This document shows, piece by piece, positions 1 to 7,289 of a stretch of 15,833 bases of DNA. The stretch is taken from contig JAIWOL010000041.1 in assembly GCA_020216925.1 (NCBI GenBank), positions 1 through 15,833 of the forward strand, given 5' to 3'. The notes under the pieces are model-generated. The model was not told the origin of the DNA. It worked only from the letters and a program-made list of their open reading frames with translations, and made no database searches. This DNA is from Thiobacillus sp. GTDB taxonomy: Bacteria > Pseudomonadota > Gammaproteobacteria > Burkholderiales > Thiobacillaceae. Each line of letters opens with the position of its first letter. Position 1 is the first letter of the stretch. The translations under genes were made by a program, and so were the position numbers.

Positions 1-206
1 GATTGAGCAATTGCCGCAACCACCCCATCAGCCTTGCCCAGCGTGTATCGAGAAGTTGCTCAAATCACGGGCCGGTGAAATATCCGGGCTAGGAAATAGG
101 GTTTCATGGCATTCTCCGGTTATCGTGATGTGATGTCCTGCACCGCAGGTGCTTGGAAGACGCCCGTGCTGGCACGCTTATTCCATTCCGGCGGGTGGTA
201 TTTTCT
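1..206. other. Upstream region without a supportable gene
   Basis: No convincing gene is visible. A short open frame from base 2 to a TGA near 133 could be the tail of a gene starting outside the window, but it matches no family I recognise. Two minor structures are present: an imperfect inverted repeat with arms near 1-10 and 56-65, and a small hairpin with 5-bp arms at 137-149. Neither is followed by a T-run, so neither is called a terminator. Confidence 0.4.
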
Positions 207-232
207 GGAATAAAAGAACCATCCCTGACGTC
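207..232 (+). promoter_or_regulatory. Candidate ECF-type autoregulatory promoter
   Basis: GGAATA at 207-212 and CGTC at 229-232 are separated by exactly 16 bases. This is the general GGAAC-N16-CGTC layout of ECF sigma promoters, and it lies directly in front of an ECF sigma gene. Such genes often transcribe themselves. A transcript from here would start close to 239-242, leaving almost no leader before the ATG at 242, which also lacks a Shine-Dalgarno. This is pattern matching to a short, loose consensus. Confidence 0.35.
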
Positions 233-241
233 ACAGACCCC

Positions 242-799
242 ATGAATATGATTTCTCGCGTGCTGTTCGGCCCGTTTCGACCGGGCATCGAAACCCTGCG
301 TCCGGTGCTGTACCGGATTGCCTATGCCTGGTGCCACGAGGCCGCGCTGGCCGACGATCTGGTACAGGACACCCTGTCGCGTGCCTGGACACGCCGCGCA
401 CAATTGCGCGACCCCGATGCGCTGAAAGCCTGGACGGTATCGATCATGCATCACTGCTGGATGGATCATTTGCGTAACCGTCGTGATTTCGATGACGTGG
501 AGGACTGGCAGGATACGCTCGCGTCGCCCGCAGACACGCCCGAAGCATGTTGTGACCGCGAGCAGGTGATCGCCTGCGTGCGTGCCGCTGTGGCGCGCCT
601 GCCGCTGGGGCAGCGCCAGGTGCTGACGCTGGTCGATCTGGAAGAATTCAGCTATGCCGAGGTGGCGCACGCCCTCGGTATTCCCGTGGGAACCGTGATG
701 AGCCGCCTGTCGCGGGCGCGGGCCGGTCTCAAGGTGTTGCTCGACCGGGCGATGCGGGAAAAGTCCCACGCTCGACCCGGCTTGAGGAGAGTGAAATGA
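242..799 (+). CDS. ECF (group 4) RNA polymerase sigma factor
   Basis: A 185-residue sigma-70 family protein of the small ECF type, expected to direct RNA polymerase to a small stress regulon. Region 2 spans about residues 18-85, with the core-binding DDLVQDTLSRAW motif at 38-49. Region 4 spans about 110-165, ending in a helix-turn-helix (FSYAEVAHALGIPVGTVMSRLSRAR) that reads the -35 element. There is no extra C-terminal domain. I chose the ATG at 242 because conserved residues begin soon after it; a longer GTG frame from 149 adds unlike sequence, and ATG 248 is a close alternative. No clear ribosome-binding site precedes 242. The stop overlaps the next start as ATGA (796-799), so it is translationally coupled to its anti-sigma factor. 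The family is certain; the signal it answers to is not. Confidence 0.92.
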   Translation: MNMISRVLFGPFRPGIETLRPVLYRIAYAWCHEAALADDLVQDTLSRAWTRRAQLRDPDALKAWTVSIMHHCWMDHLRNRRDFDDVEDWQDTLASPADTPEACCDREQVIACVRAAVARLPLGQRQVLTLVDLEEFSYAEVAHALGIPVGTVMSRLSRARAGLKVLLDRAMREKSHARPGLRRVK

Positions 800-1524
800 A
801 CGGCCCGGTTTCAGATGAAACCCTGCATGCGTTTGTCGACGGGGAATTGGACCTCGCCGAACGCGAAGCCCTGCTGGTGCGTATCCAGTCCGAACCCGAG
901 CTGGCGCGGCGGGTATGTGCCGTGCGAGGCATGCGCGACATGATCAAGCTCGCCTACGCGGCGCCCCCCACCACAGGCGCTGCCCGGGCGCGCACGCACG
1001 GCCTCGTGATGCAGCGTTGTGCGCTGGGCTGTCTTGTGCTGGGCGTGGGCCTGTTTCTGGGCTGGATGCTGCGTGGCGTCGACCGCGAGGTCAACGTGGC
1101 GTCGGCGCCGGCCAAGCAGCCTGTCGGGCTGAGCCATGTCAGCCTTGCCGTGCGGCCCGACCCCAACCGGGTCATCCTGCATGTGGACAGCGCCGCTCCG
1201 GAGCAGATGCTCACAGCCTTGAACGAAGCCGAGCGCCTGCTCGATGCAGCAGAGCGCGCAGGTCGCGTCATGCAGGTGGAAGTGGTGGCCAACAGCCACG
1301 GCCTGGCGCTGCTGCGCGCGGGCATGAGCCCCTACGCCGAGCGTATTGCGCGGATGCAGAAGCGTCATGCCAACCTGCACTGGGTGGCCTGCAGCCAGAG
1401 CATTGCGCGCTTCCGGGGAGAAGGCCAGACCGTTGAGCTGCTCCCGTCCGTCCGCCAGGCCCCCTCCGCCATCGGAGAAATCGTCACGCGCCTGCAGCAG
1501 GGCTGGACGTATGTTCGGGTTTAG
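796..1524 (+). CDS. Membrane anti-sigma factor with periplasmic DsrE-like domain
   Basis: A 242-residue protein in three parts. Residues 1-55 (DETLHAFVDGELD and the following helices) resemble the cytoplasmic anti-sigma N-terminus, but without the HxxxCxxC zinc motif; only Cys41 is present. Residues 74-92 form one membrane helix, preceded by Cys75 and Cys79 at its edge. Residues about 122-242 resemble a DsrE/DsrF-like fold: a first strand (RVILHVD), a long helix, VEVVANSHGLALL, a strand ending in Cys199 (HWVACS) and the terminal motif APSAIGEIVTRLQQGW. A GAGGAGA ribosome-binding site lies at 784-790 and the ATG overlaps the sigma stop. By position and architecture it should hold the sigma factor inactive and sense something in the periplasm. 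DsrE-type proteins handle sulfur or persulfide groups in known cases; a sulfur or redox signal is therefore inference. Confidence 0.8.
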   Translation: MNGPVSDETLHAFVDGELDLAEREALLVRIQSEPELARRVCAVRGMRDMIKLAYAAPPTTGAARARTHGLVMQRCALGCLVLGVGLFLGWMLRGVDREVNVASAPAKQPVGLSHVSLAVRPDPNRVILHVDSAAPEQMLTALNEAERLLDAAERAGRVMQVEVVANSHGLALLRAGMSPYAERIARMQKRHANLHWVACSQSIARFRGEGQTVELLPSVRQAPSAIGEIVTRLQQGWTYVRV

Positions 1525-3289
1525 GGGCTGGATCGGCCTGTTACTGTTCGCGTTCGCCCTGCCGGCGAGCGCGGCGCTCACCAACCAGCTGAAAAACCAC
1601 CCGTCGCCCTATCTCGCCCAGCATGGCGCCGACCCGGTAGCCTGGCAGGAATGGAACACCGACACGGTGGCGCGCGCACGCCGCGAAAACAAGCTGCTGT
1701 TCGTGTCGGTGGGTTATTTTGCCTGCCACTGGTGCCACGTGATGCAGCGCGAAAGCTACAACAACCCGCAGATTGCCGCGCGGCTCAACCGTGACTTCAT
1801 TCCGGTCAAGGTCGATCGTGAGCTCAACAGCGGGCTGGACGAAGCCTTGCAGCAATTCTCGTCGCGGCTGAATGGCGTGGCCGGCTGGCCGCTGAACGCG
1901 CTGGTGACCCCGGAAGGCTACCCCGCCTTTGTGGTGCTCTATGCGCCCGCGGCGGAATTCGGCAGTTTGATCGAGCGTCTCTCGGCACGCTGGCGCGCCG
2001 ACGACAGGTCGATCCGCCAGCTGGCGCGCAGCGCGGCCCCGCCGCCTGCGCTAAAGCCCGTTGCGGAGGCGGTGAACGGCGCGAGGGCGGAAAAAGCCAT
2101 GGCCGGATTCCTGGCCAGTGTCTGGCAGGAAGCCGATCTGCTGCACGGCGGCTTTGGCACGGTCAGCAAATTCCCGATGGCCCCGCAGCTCGATACCCTG
2201 CTGGCTCGCCAGGCCTCCAATCCCGATCCCAGGCTGGCGGAGTTCCTGCGCTTGAGTTTTGACCAGATGGCGGCGCATGGCCTGCGCGACCACGTCGGCG
2301 GCGGATTCTTCCGCTACACCGTGGATCCCGGCTGGGAAACGCCGCATTTCGAGAAAATGCTTTACGACAACGCACACCTGGCAGGGCTGTACGGGCGGGC
2401 TGCCAGCGTGCTGCGCCAACCCCGCTACCGGGACATTGCGCGCAGCACCCTGGATTTCATGCGCGACACGCTCGCCGACGCCAGCGGCGGGTTTTACACC
2501 AGCACCTCGGCGGTCGATGCCTCCGGCCGGGAAGGCGCAAGCTATTTGTGGGAACCCGAAGAACTCCAGCGCCACCTGTCGCCAGAAACCTATGCGGCCG
2601 TGCGCCGCGTGTGGCGGCTGGATGCCCCGCGCAATTTCGAGGCGGGCTATCTGCCCGCGGAAAACCGTCCCCCCACGCAAGCCGAACGGCAACTGCTGGA
2701 CGAGGCCGTGCGTGTGCTGCGCCCCCTGCGGCGTGCGCGCAGCCTGCCGGTGGACAACAAGCTCAATGCCGGCCTCAATGGCCTGGCGTTGTCGGCCTTC
2801 AGTCGCTCGCTCGCGCTCGATCCGGGCTATCGCAAAACAGCCGACCGCCTCCAGGCCTTCCTCCTCAAGCGCATGGTGCAGGGTGGCAGGCTGGTCAAGT
2901 CGCGAGCACGCGGTCAGGTGTTCCCGGACGCCGAGCTGGAAGACTACGCCTACGTGGTGCAGGGACTGGTCGACCATGCCGAGGCGACCGGAAACGCCGA
3001 GTCGCGCGCGCAGGCGATCCGGCTGGCGCGCGTTGCCTGGCGGGATTTCTGGAATGAACGCGGGTGGTTGCGCGAGGCGCGTCCGCTGCTGGCCACTGTG
3101 GCACCCGAGCCGGCACTGGCGGACGGCGCGCTGTATTCGCCGTCCGCCGTGCTGATCGGCGCGAGCCTACGGCTGGGGGATGCCGAACTGTCGCAGCGGG
3201 CACACGCCAGCCTGGCCTGGCGCATTCCTGCCATGGCGGCCGATCCTTACGCGTTTCCCACGCAGACCCGCCTTCTGGCGCAGCCTTGA
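1511..3289 (+). CDS. Exported DUF255/YyaL-family thioredoxin-like protein
   Basis: The start is taken at ATG 1511, which overlaps the anti-sigma gene by 14 bases; it gives 592 residues with a clear signal peptide (hydrophobic 7-17, ALPASA-A near 21). The longer frame from 1346 only adds shadow sequence of the upstream gene. Residues 25-190 are the DUF255 thioredoxin-like domain (NHPSPYLAQHGADPVAW, then FACHWCHVM with Cys72 and Cys75, then VDREL). The remainder is the alpha/alpha-barrel region of the YyaL/SPATA20 family, including GGFFRYTVDPGWETPHFEKM and LYDNAHLAGLYG. Family members are usually longer (about 650-700 residues), so this is a short form. The function of the family is poorly known; thiol-disulfide chemistry in the periplasm is suggested by the CxxC and the signal peptide. 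The gene ends two bases from the convergent protease gene. Confidence 0.88.
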   Translation: MFGFRGWIGLLLFAFALPASAALTNQLKNHPSPYLAQHGADPVAWQEWNTDTVARARRENKLLFVSVGYFACHWCHVMQRESYNNPQIAARLNRDFIPVKVDRELNSGLDEALQQFSSRLNGVAGWPLNALVTPEGYPAFVVLYAPAAEFGSLIERLSARWRADDRSIRQLARSAAPPPALKPVAEAVNGARAEKAMAGFLASVWQEADLLHGGFGTVSKFPMAPQLDTLLARQASNPDPRLAEFLRLSFDQMAAHGLRDHVGGGFFRYTVDPGWETPHFEKMLYDNAHLAGLYGRAASVLRQPRYRDIARSTLDFMRDTLADASGGFYTSTSAVDASGREGASYLWEPEELQRHLSPETYAAVRRVWRLDAPRNFEAGYLPAENRPPTQAERQLLDEAVRVLRPLRRARSLPVDNKLNAGLNGLALSAFSRSLALDPGYRKTADRLQAFLLKRMVQGGRLVKSRARGQVFPDAELEDYAYVVQGLVDHAEATGNAESRAQAIRLARVAWRDFWNERGWLREARPLLATVAPEPALADGALYSPSAVLIGASLRLGDAELSQRAHASLAWRIPAMAADPYAFPTQTRLLAQP

Positions 3290-3291
3290 AC

Positions 3292-4458
3292 CTAGGGCGC
3301 GGCTGCGTCCGGTACCGTGCGCTGCATCGGACGGCGCCCCACGTTGACCGTCAGCGCCAGCGTCTGCTGTTTGCGGGCCACCGTGAGCTTGGCGGTTTCA
3401 CCCGGCTTCAGGGCAGCAATCAGATTCAGCAGCGAAGCGGAATCCAGCACCCGGCCATCGTTCACCGCAAGCAGAATGTCGCCAGGGCGAATGCCGGCAT
3501 TGTCTGCCGGGCCGCCTTTGAGCACGCCCGCAATCAGTGCGCCTTCGGTAGCCTTGAGGCCGAAGGATTCGGCAAGCTCGGGCGTGAGGTCCTGCACCTC
3601 GATGCCCACCCAGCCGCGCGTCACGCTGCCGGACTTGATGATCTGTTCCATCACCTGGCGGGCGATCGAGACCGGAATGGCGAAACCGATGCCTTGCGAG
3701 CCTCCGGTGCGCGAATAGATGGCGCTGTTCACGCCAACCAGATTGCCCGTTGCATCGACCAGCGCCCCCCCGGAGTTGCCCGGGTTGATTGCGGCGTCGG
3801 TCTGGATGAAATTCTCGAAAGTATTGATGCCCAGATGGGTGCGGCCCAGCGCGGACACGATGCCGGCGGTAACTGTCTGGCCGACGCCAAAAGGATTGCC
3901 CACTGCCAGCACCCAGTCGCCCACTTTCAGACTGTCTGGCTGGGCGAAGGTGATGGCCGGCAGATTCACGGCGTCGATCTTCAGCACCGCAAGATCGGTC
4001 TCGGGGTCGGCGCCTACTACCCGCGCGGGAAGAATCTTGCCGTCTGCCAGTGCAACCTGGATTTCGTCGGCCGCATCGACCACATGCTGGTTGGTGAGAA
4101 TGAAACCGTTGGGGCTGACGATGACACCCGAGCCCAGGTTCGAGGCCTGACGCGGGCGGGCGTCGAGACGGTCGCCGAAGAAATAGCGAAAAATCGGATC
4201 CTGCAGGGCAGGGTGCCCCTGTCCACGAACCTTTTGCTGGGTAAACACGTTGACCACGGTGGGAATCACCTTCTGTGCCGCCGGCGCGAATGACTCTCCG
4301 GGCATGACCCCCGCTGCCGGGGCGTGCGCCTGCTGAATGGTGAGATTGGGCGGCACGGCCTGCCGGCGCAACAGGTCGGGCTTGAACAGGGCGACGATGA
4401 ACAGCACGGCCAGTGCCACCGTGGTGGATTGGGCGAACAGTAACCAGAGTTTGCGCAT
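3292..4458 (-). CDS. HtrA-type serine protease, single PDZ, membrane anchored (DegS/AlgW-like)
   Basis: A 388-residue S1C-family protease. An N-terminal hydrophobic helix (about residues 11-25) should anchor it in the inner membrane with the catalytic part in the periplasm. The catalytic triad is visible: His125 in TNQHVVDAADEI, Asp155 in DPETDLAVLKI, and Ser229 in INPGNSGGALVD. One PDZ domain follows (about 280-375, with GWVGIEVQDLTPELAESFG and GGPADNAGIRPGDILLAVND). One PDZ plus an N-terminal anchor is the DegS/AlgW layout rather than the two-PDZ DegP layout. In DegS systems the protease cleaves a membrane anti-sigma factor, so its place next to a sigma/anti-sigma operon is suggestive. However, the gene before petABC in many betaproteobacteria is of this type, so linkage alone proves nothing. 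The ATG has no strong ribosome-binding site. Confidence 0.93.
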   Translation of the reverse strand: MRKLWLLFAQSTTVALAVLFIVALFKPDLLRRQAVPPNLTIQQAHAPAAGVMPGESFAPAAQKVIPTVVNVFTQQKVRGQGHPALQDPIFRYFFGDRLDARPRQASNLGSGVIVSPNGFILTNQHVVDAADEIQVALADGKILPARVVGADPETDLAVLKIDAVNLPAITFAQPDSLKVGDWVLAVGNPFGVGQTVTAGIVSALGRTHLGINTFENFIQTDAAINPGNSGGALVDATGNLVGVNSAIYSRTGGSQGIGFAIPVSIARQVMEQIIKSGSVTRGWVGIEVQDLTPELAESFGLKATEGALIAGVLKGGPADNAGIRPGDILLAVNDGRVLDSASLLNLIAALKPGETAKLTVARKQQTLALTVNVGRRPMQRTVPDAAAP

Positions 4459-4543
4459 GGGGAAATTCGGCGGAATCAGCCGGAATGGCGTGCGCGGGAT
4501 TATAGCTCAGGGCCTTCTGGCACGCGTTTGCGCGTCGACGGGC

Positions 4544-4573
4544 TTCCGGAGGGTGCGACAAATTGGTTAGAAT
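4544..4573 (+). promoter_or_regulatory. Possible sigma-70 promoter for petABC
   Basis: TTCCGG (4544-4549) and TAGAAT (4568-4573) are 18 bases apart and lie 36 bases before the petA start, in the 151-base divergent gap between the protease and petA. The -10 is close to consensus, the -35 is not. Confidence 0.3.
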
Positions 4574-4609
4574 GGCGGTTTTATCGCAACACGTTCAGGT
4601 TAGGCAAAT

Positions 4610-5215
4610 ATGGGCCAGGATGTCGAAGGGCAAAAAGTGGACACAGGCAAGCGGAAATTCCTGATCGCGGCGACTAGCGCAGTAGGCGGGGTCGCGGCGG
4701 CGGGTGTGGCCATACCGCTGGTGATGAGCATGCTTCCCAGCGCACGCGCCAGGGCAGCGGGCGCACCGGTTGAAGTGGATATCAGCAAGATCGAGCCCGG
4801 CATGCTGCTGACGGTGGAATGGCGGGGCAAACCGGTCTGGATCGTCAACCGCACCAAGGAAATGCTCGACCTGCTGCCCAAGCACGACGCGCAACTGGCC
4901 GACCCCAAGAGCGAAATGCCGCAGCAGCCCGAATACTGCAAGAACGCAACCCGCTCGATCAAACCCGAGTACCTGGTGGCTGTGGGCATCTGTACCCACC
5001 TCGGCTGCTCGCCGACCTACCGCAAGGACGTGGGCGCGGCGGATCTCGGCTCCGACTGGCCCGGCGGCTTCTTCTGCCCCTGCCACGGTTCGCGTTTCGA
5101 CCTGGCGGCACGCGTCTTCAAGGGCGTTCCCGCGCCAACCAATCTGGTCATCCCGCCGCATCAATACCTTGGCGATGCCAAGATCTTGATTGGCGTTGAC
5201 GCAAAAGGAGCCTGA
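4610..5215 (+). CDS. petA: Ubiquinol-cytochrome c reductase Rieske iron-sulfur subunit
   Basis: A 201-residue Rieske protein of the cytochrome bc1 complex. It passes one electron from ubiquinol at the Qo site to cytochrome c1 on the periplasmic side. The 2Fe-2S ligands are in CTHLGC (Cys128, His130) and CPCHGS (Cys156, His159), with Cys133 and Cys158 forming the usual disulfide. An N-terminal membrane anchor spans about residues 19-42. It is preceded by GKRKFLIAA, a Tat-like signal with Lys-Arg in place of the twin arginine; Rieske subunits are Tat substrates that keep the anchor. It is the first gene of petABC; petB starts four bases after its stop. The start codon has only weak purine-rich sequence (AGGTTAGG) before it. 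Confidence 0.97.
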   Translation: MGQDVEGQKVDTGKRKFLIAATSAVGGVAAAGVAIPLVMSMLPSARARAAGAPVEVDISKIEPGMLLTVEWRGKPVWIVNRTKEMLDLLPKHDAQLADPKSEMPQQPEYCKNATRSIKPEYLVAVGICTHLGCSPTYRKDVGAADLGSDWPGGFFCPCHGSRFDLAARVFKGVPAPTNLVIPPHQYLGDAKILIGVDAKGA

Positions 5216-5219
5216 TTCA

Positions 5220-6455
5220 ATGTCTGCGATGCAAAAGCTGATGGGCTGGATCGACGACCGTCTTCCGCTCACCGCCACCTACAAGGCGCACCTCTCGGAA
5301 TATTACGCGCCCAAGAACTTCAATTTCTGGTACTTCTTCGGTTCGCTCGCGCTCCTGGTGCTGGTGATCCAGATCGTCACCGGCATCTTCCTCACCATGA
5401 ACTACAAGCCGGACGCGGAACTCGCCTTCCTGTCCGTCGAATACATCATGCGTGACGTCGAATGGGGCTGGCTGATCCGCTACATCCATTCCACCGGTGC
5501 CTCAATGTTCTTCGTCGTGGTCTACCTGCACATGTTCCGTGGCCTCATGTACGGTTCGTACCGCAAGCCGCGCGAACTGATCTGGATCTTCGGCGTGCTG
5601 ATCTACCTCATGCTCATGGCCGAAGCCTTCCTCGGTTATCTGCTGCCCTGGGGCCAGATGTCCTACTGGGGCGCGCAGGTGATCGTCAACCTGTTCGCTG
5701 CCGTGCCCATCATCGGTGAAGACCTCTCCATCTGGATTCGCGGCGACTACGTCATTTCCGACGCCACTCTCAACCGCTTCTTCGCGTTCCACGTCATCGC
5801 GCTTCCGCTGGTGCTGATCGCACTGGTCGTGGTGCACTTGGTTGCGCTGCACGAAGTCGGCTCGAACAACCCCGACGGCGTCGAGATCAAGAAGAAAAAG
5901 GATCCCAAGACCGGCATCCCGCTCGACGGCATTCCTTTCCACCCCTACTACACGGTGAAGGACATCGTCGGAGTCGTGGTTTTCCTGATGGTGTTCTCGG
6001 CGATCCTGTTCTTTGCGCCGGAAATGGGCGGCTACTTCCTCGAAGCGGCCAACTTCGTCCCGGCCGATCCGCTGAAGACACCCGAGCACATCGCGCCGCT
6101 CTGGTACTTCACGCCGTTCTACGCCATCCTGCGCGCCGTGCCGCCCCTGTTTGGCTCGCAATTCCCCGGCGTGGTGGCAATGGGGCTGTCGATCGTCCTG
6201 CTGTTCTTCCTGCCCTGGCTCGACCGCGGCAAGGTCAAGTCGATTCGCTACCGTGGCCCGATCTACAAGGTTTTCCTGGCTGCGTTCATCATCTCGTTCA
6301 TCGGCTTGGGCTACCTAGGCCTGCTGCCGTCCACGCCGGTTGCGACGATCTTCGCCCAGGTGTTCTCGGTGATCTACTTCCTGTTTTTCCTGTTGATGCC
6401 CTGGTATACCTCGATTGATAAAACCAAACCGGAACCGGAAAGGGTGACTGGCTAA
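5220..6455 (+). CDS. petB: Cytochrome b subunit of the bc1 complex
   Basis: A 411-residue polytopic membrane protein carrying both b hemes and the Qo and Qi quinone sites. Heme ligands are the two His pairs: His90 and His104 in the second helix (YIHSTGASMFFVVVYLHMFRG), and His191 and His206 in the fourth. Other family signatures are GYLLPWGQMSYWGA (139-152) and the Qo-site loop, which reads P-L-W-Y-F here instead of the mitochondrial P-E-W-Y. The length fits full bacterial cytochrome b rather than the split b6/subunit IV form. The start at ATG 5220 is well supported by AAGGAG at 5205-5210. The upstream in-frame TTG at 5190 lies inside petA and is rejected. The stop TAA directly abuts the petC start codon. 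Confidence 0.98.
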   Translation: MSAMQKLMGWIDDRLPLTATYKAHLSEYYAPKNFNFWYFFGSLALLVLVIQIVTGIFLTMNYKPDAELAFLSVEYIMRDVEWGWLIRYIHSTGASMFFVVVYLHMFRGLMYGSYRKPRELIWIFGVLIYLMLMAEAFLGYLLPWGQMSYWGAQVIVNLFAAVPIIGEDLSIWIRGDYVISDATLNRFFAFHVIALPLVLIALVVVHLVALHEVGSNNPDGVEIKKKKDPKTGIPLDGIPFHPYYTVKDIVGVVVFLMVFSAILFFAPEMGGYFLEAANFVPADPLKTPEHIAPLWYFTPFYAILRAVPPLFGSQFPGVVAMGLSIVLLFFLPWLDRGKVKSIRYRGPIYKVFLAAFIISFIGLGYLGLLPSTPVATIFAQVFSVIYFLFFLLMPWYTSIDKTKPEPERVTG

Positions 6456-7184
6456 ATGAAACGCGTGAAGAATTTTCTGTTCCTGTTGCTGGCCATGCCC
6501 GCGCTTGCGATGGCCGCCGGCGGCCACAGTGTGCCGCTCGACAAGGCGCCAGTGAATCTGGCCGATCATGAATCCCTGCAGCGCGGCGCCCGCATGTTCG
6601 TGAACTACTGCCTGAACTGCCACAGCGCTGCGGCGATGCGCTATTCGCGTCTGCAGGACATCGGTCTGACGGAAGACCAGATCAAGGAAAACCTGCTGTT
6701 CAGCGCCGAAAAACCGGGCGAACTCATGAAAATCGGCATGACCAAGGCCGACGGCAAGGCCTGGTTTGGCGCCACCCCGCCTGATCTGTCCGTGATTGCC
6801 CGTTCACGCGGCGCCGACTGGCTCTATACCTACCTGCGCGGCTTCTATCGCGACGACACCCGCGCAACCGGATGGAATAACACCGTATTCGACAAGGTTG
6901 GCATGCCGCACGTGATGTGGAGCCTGCAAGGCGAGATGGTGCCCGTCTACAAACGGGACGGCGAGCATGAGACCATCGCCCGCCTCGAACTGGCCAAACC
7001 CGGCAGCGTGACGCTTGCCGAATACGATGCCATGGTAGGCGACCTGGTCAATTACCTGGTCTGGATGGGCGAACCGGTACAGGTGCAGCGCAAGCAGCTG
7101 GGCGTGATCGTCCTGCTGTTCCTGGCCGGATTCTTTGTCGTCGCCTACTACCTCAAGAAGGAATTCTGGAAAGACGTGCACTGA
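6456..7184 (+). CDS. petC: Cytochrome c1 subunit of the bc1 complex
   Basis: A 242-residue c-type cytochrome that takes electrons from the Rieske centre and passes them to soluble or membrane cytochrome c. A Sec signal peptide covers residues 1-20 (ending ALAMA). The heme-binding motif CLNCH gives Cys52, Cys55 and His56. The conserved VGMPHVMWSLQGE segment (148-160) probably holds the Met axial ligand. A C-terminal membrane helix (about 212-233) followed by a basic KKEFWK tail anchors it in the inner membrane with the heme domain outside. The start immediately follows the petB stop. The operon ends with a strong terminator shortly after. Confidence 0.97.
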   Translation: MKRVKNFLFLLLAMPALAMAAGGHSVPLDKAPVNLADHESLQRGARMFVNYCLNCHSAAAMRYSRLQDIGLTEDQIKENLLFSAEKPGELMKIGMTKADGKAWFGATPPDLSVIARSRGADWLYTYLRGFYRDDTRATGWNNTVFDKVGMPHVMWSLQGEMVPVYKRDGEHETIARLELAKPGSVTLAEYDAMVGDLVNYLVWMGEPVQVQRKQLGVIVLLFLAGFFVVAYYLKKEFWKDVH

Positions 7185-7202
7185 GCCGGCACGACGATCT
7201 GT

Positions 7203-7240
7203 CGCCAACAGCCGGCACGCGTCCGGCTGTTGGCGTTTTT
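7203..7240 (+). terminator. Rho-independent terminator of petABC
   Basis: A perfect 13-bp inverted repeat (7203-7215 with 7223-7235) with a 7-base loop is followed at once by TTTTT. It lies 19 bases after the petC stop. Confidence 0.92.
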
Positions 7241-7250
7241 CAGCTTTGAT

Positions 7251-7274
7251 ACGCAACGCAACACACGCAACGCA
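7251..7274 (+). repeat. 10-base direct repeat in the sspA leader
   Basis: ACGCAACGCA occurs exactly at 7251-7260 and 7265-7274, just before the ribosome-binding site of sspA. It may be chance or a small regulatory element. Confidence 0.5.
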
Positions 7275-7289
7275 CGAGGGACCCCCGCC

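Noticed and set aside
1..65. Inverted repeat GATTGAGCAA / TTGCTCAAATC as a terminator or IS end
   Set aside because: The arms are 45 bases apart and imperfect, with no T-run and no transposase nearby; the window edge prevents a judgement.
104..769. 221-residue reverse-strand open frame over the sigma gene
   Set aside because: It is antisense to a clear ECF sigma factor, has histidine/arginine-rich low-information sequence and no recognisable domain.
2051..2977. 308-residue reverse-strand open frame inside the DUF255 gene
   Set aside because: High GC makes long antisense frames common; the forward gene has all family motifs.
3398..4561. Reverse-strand 387-residue frame overlapping the protease in another register
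   Set aside because: Arginine/proline-rich shadow of the HtrA gene; no catalytic motifs in this frame.
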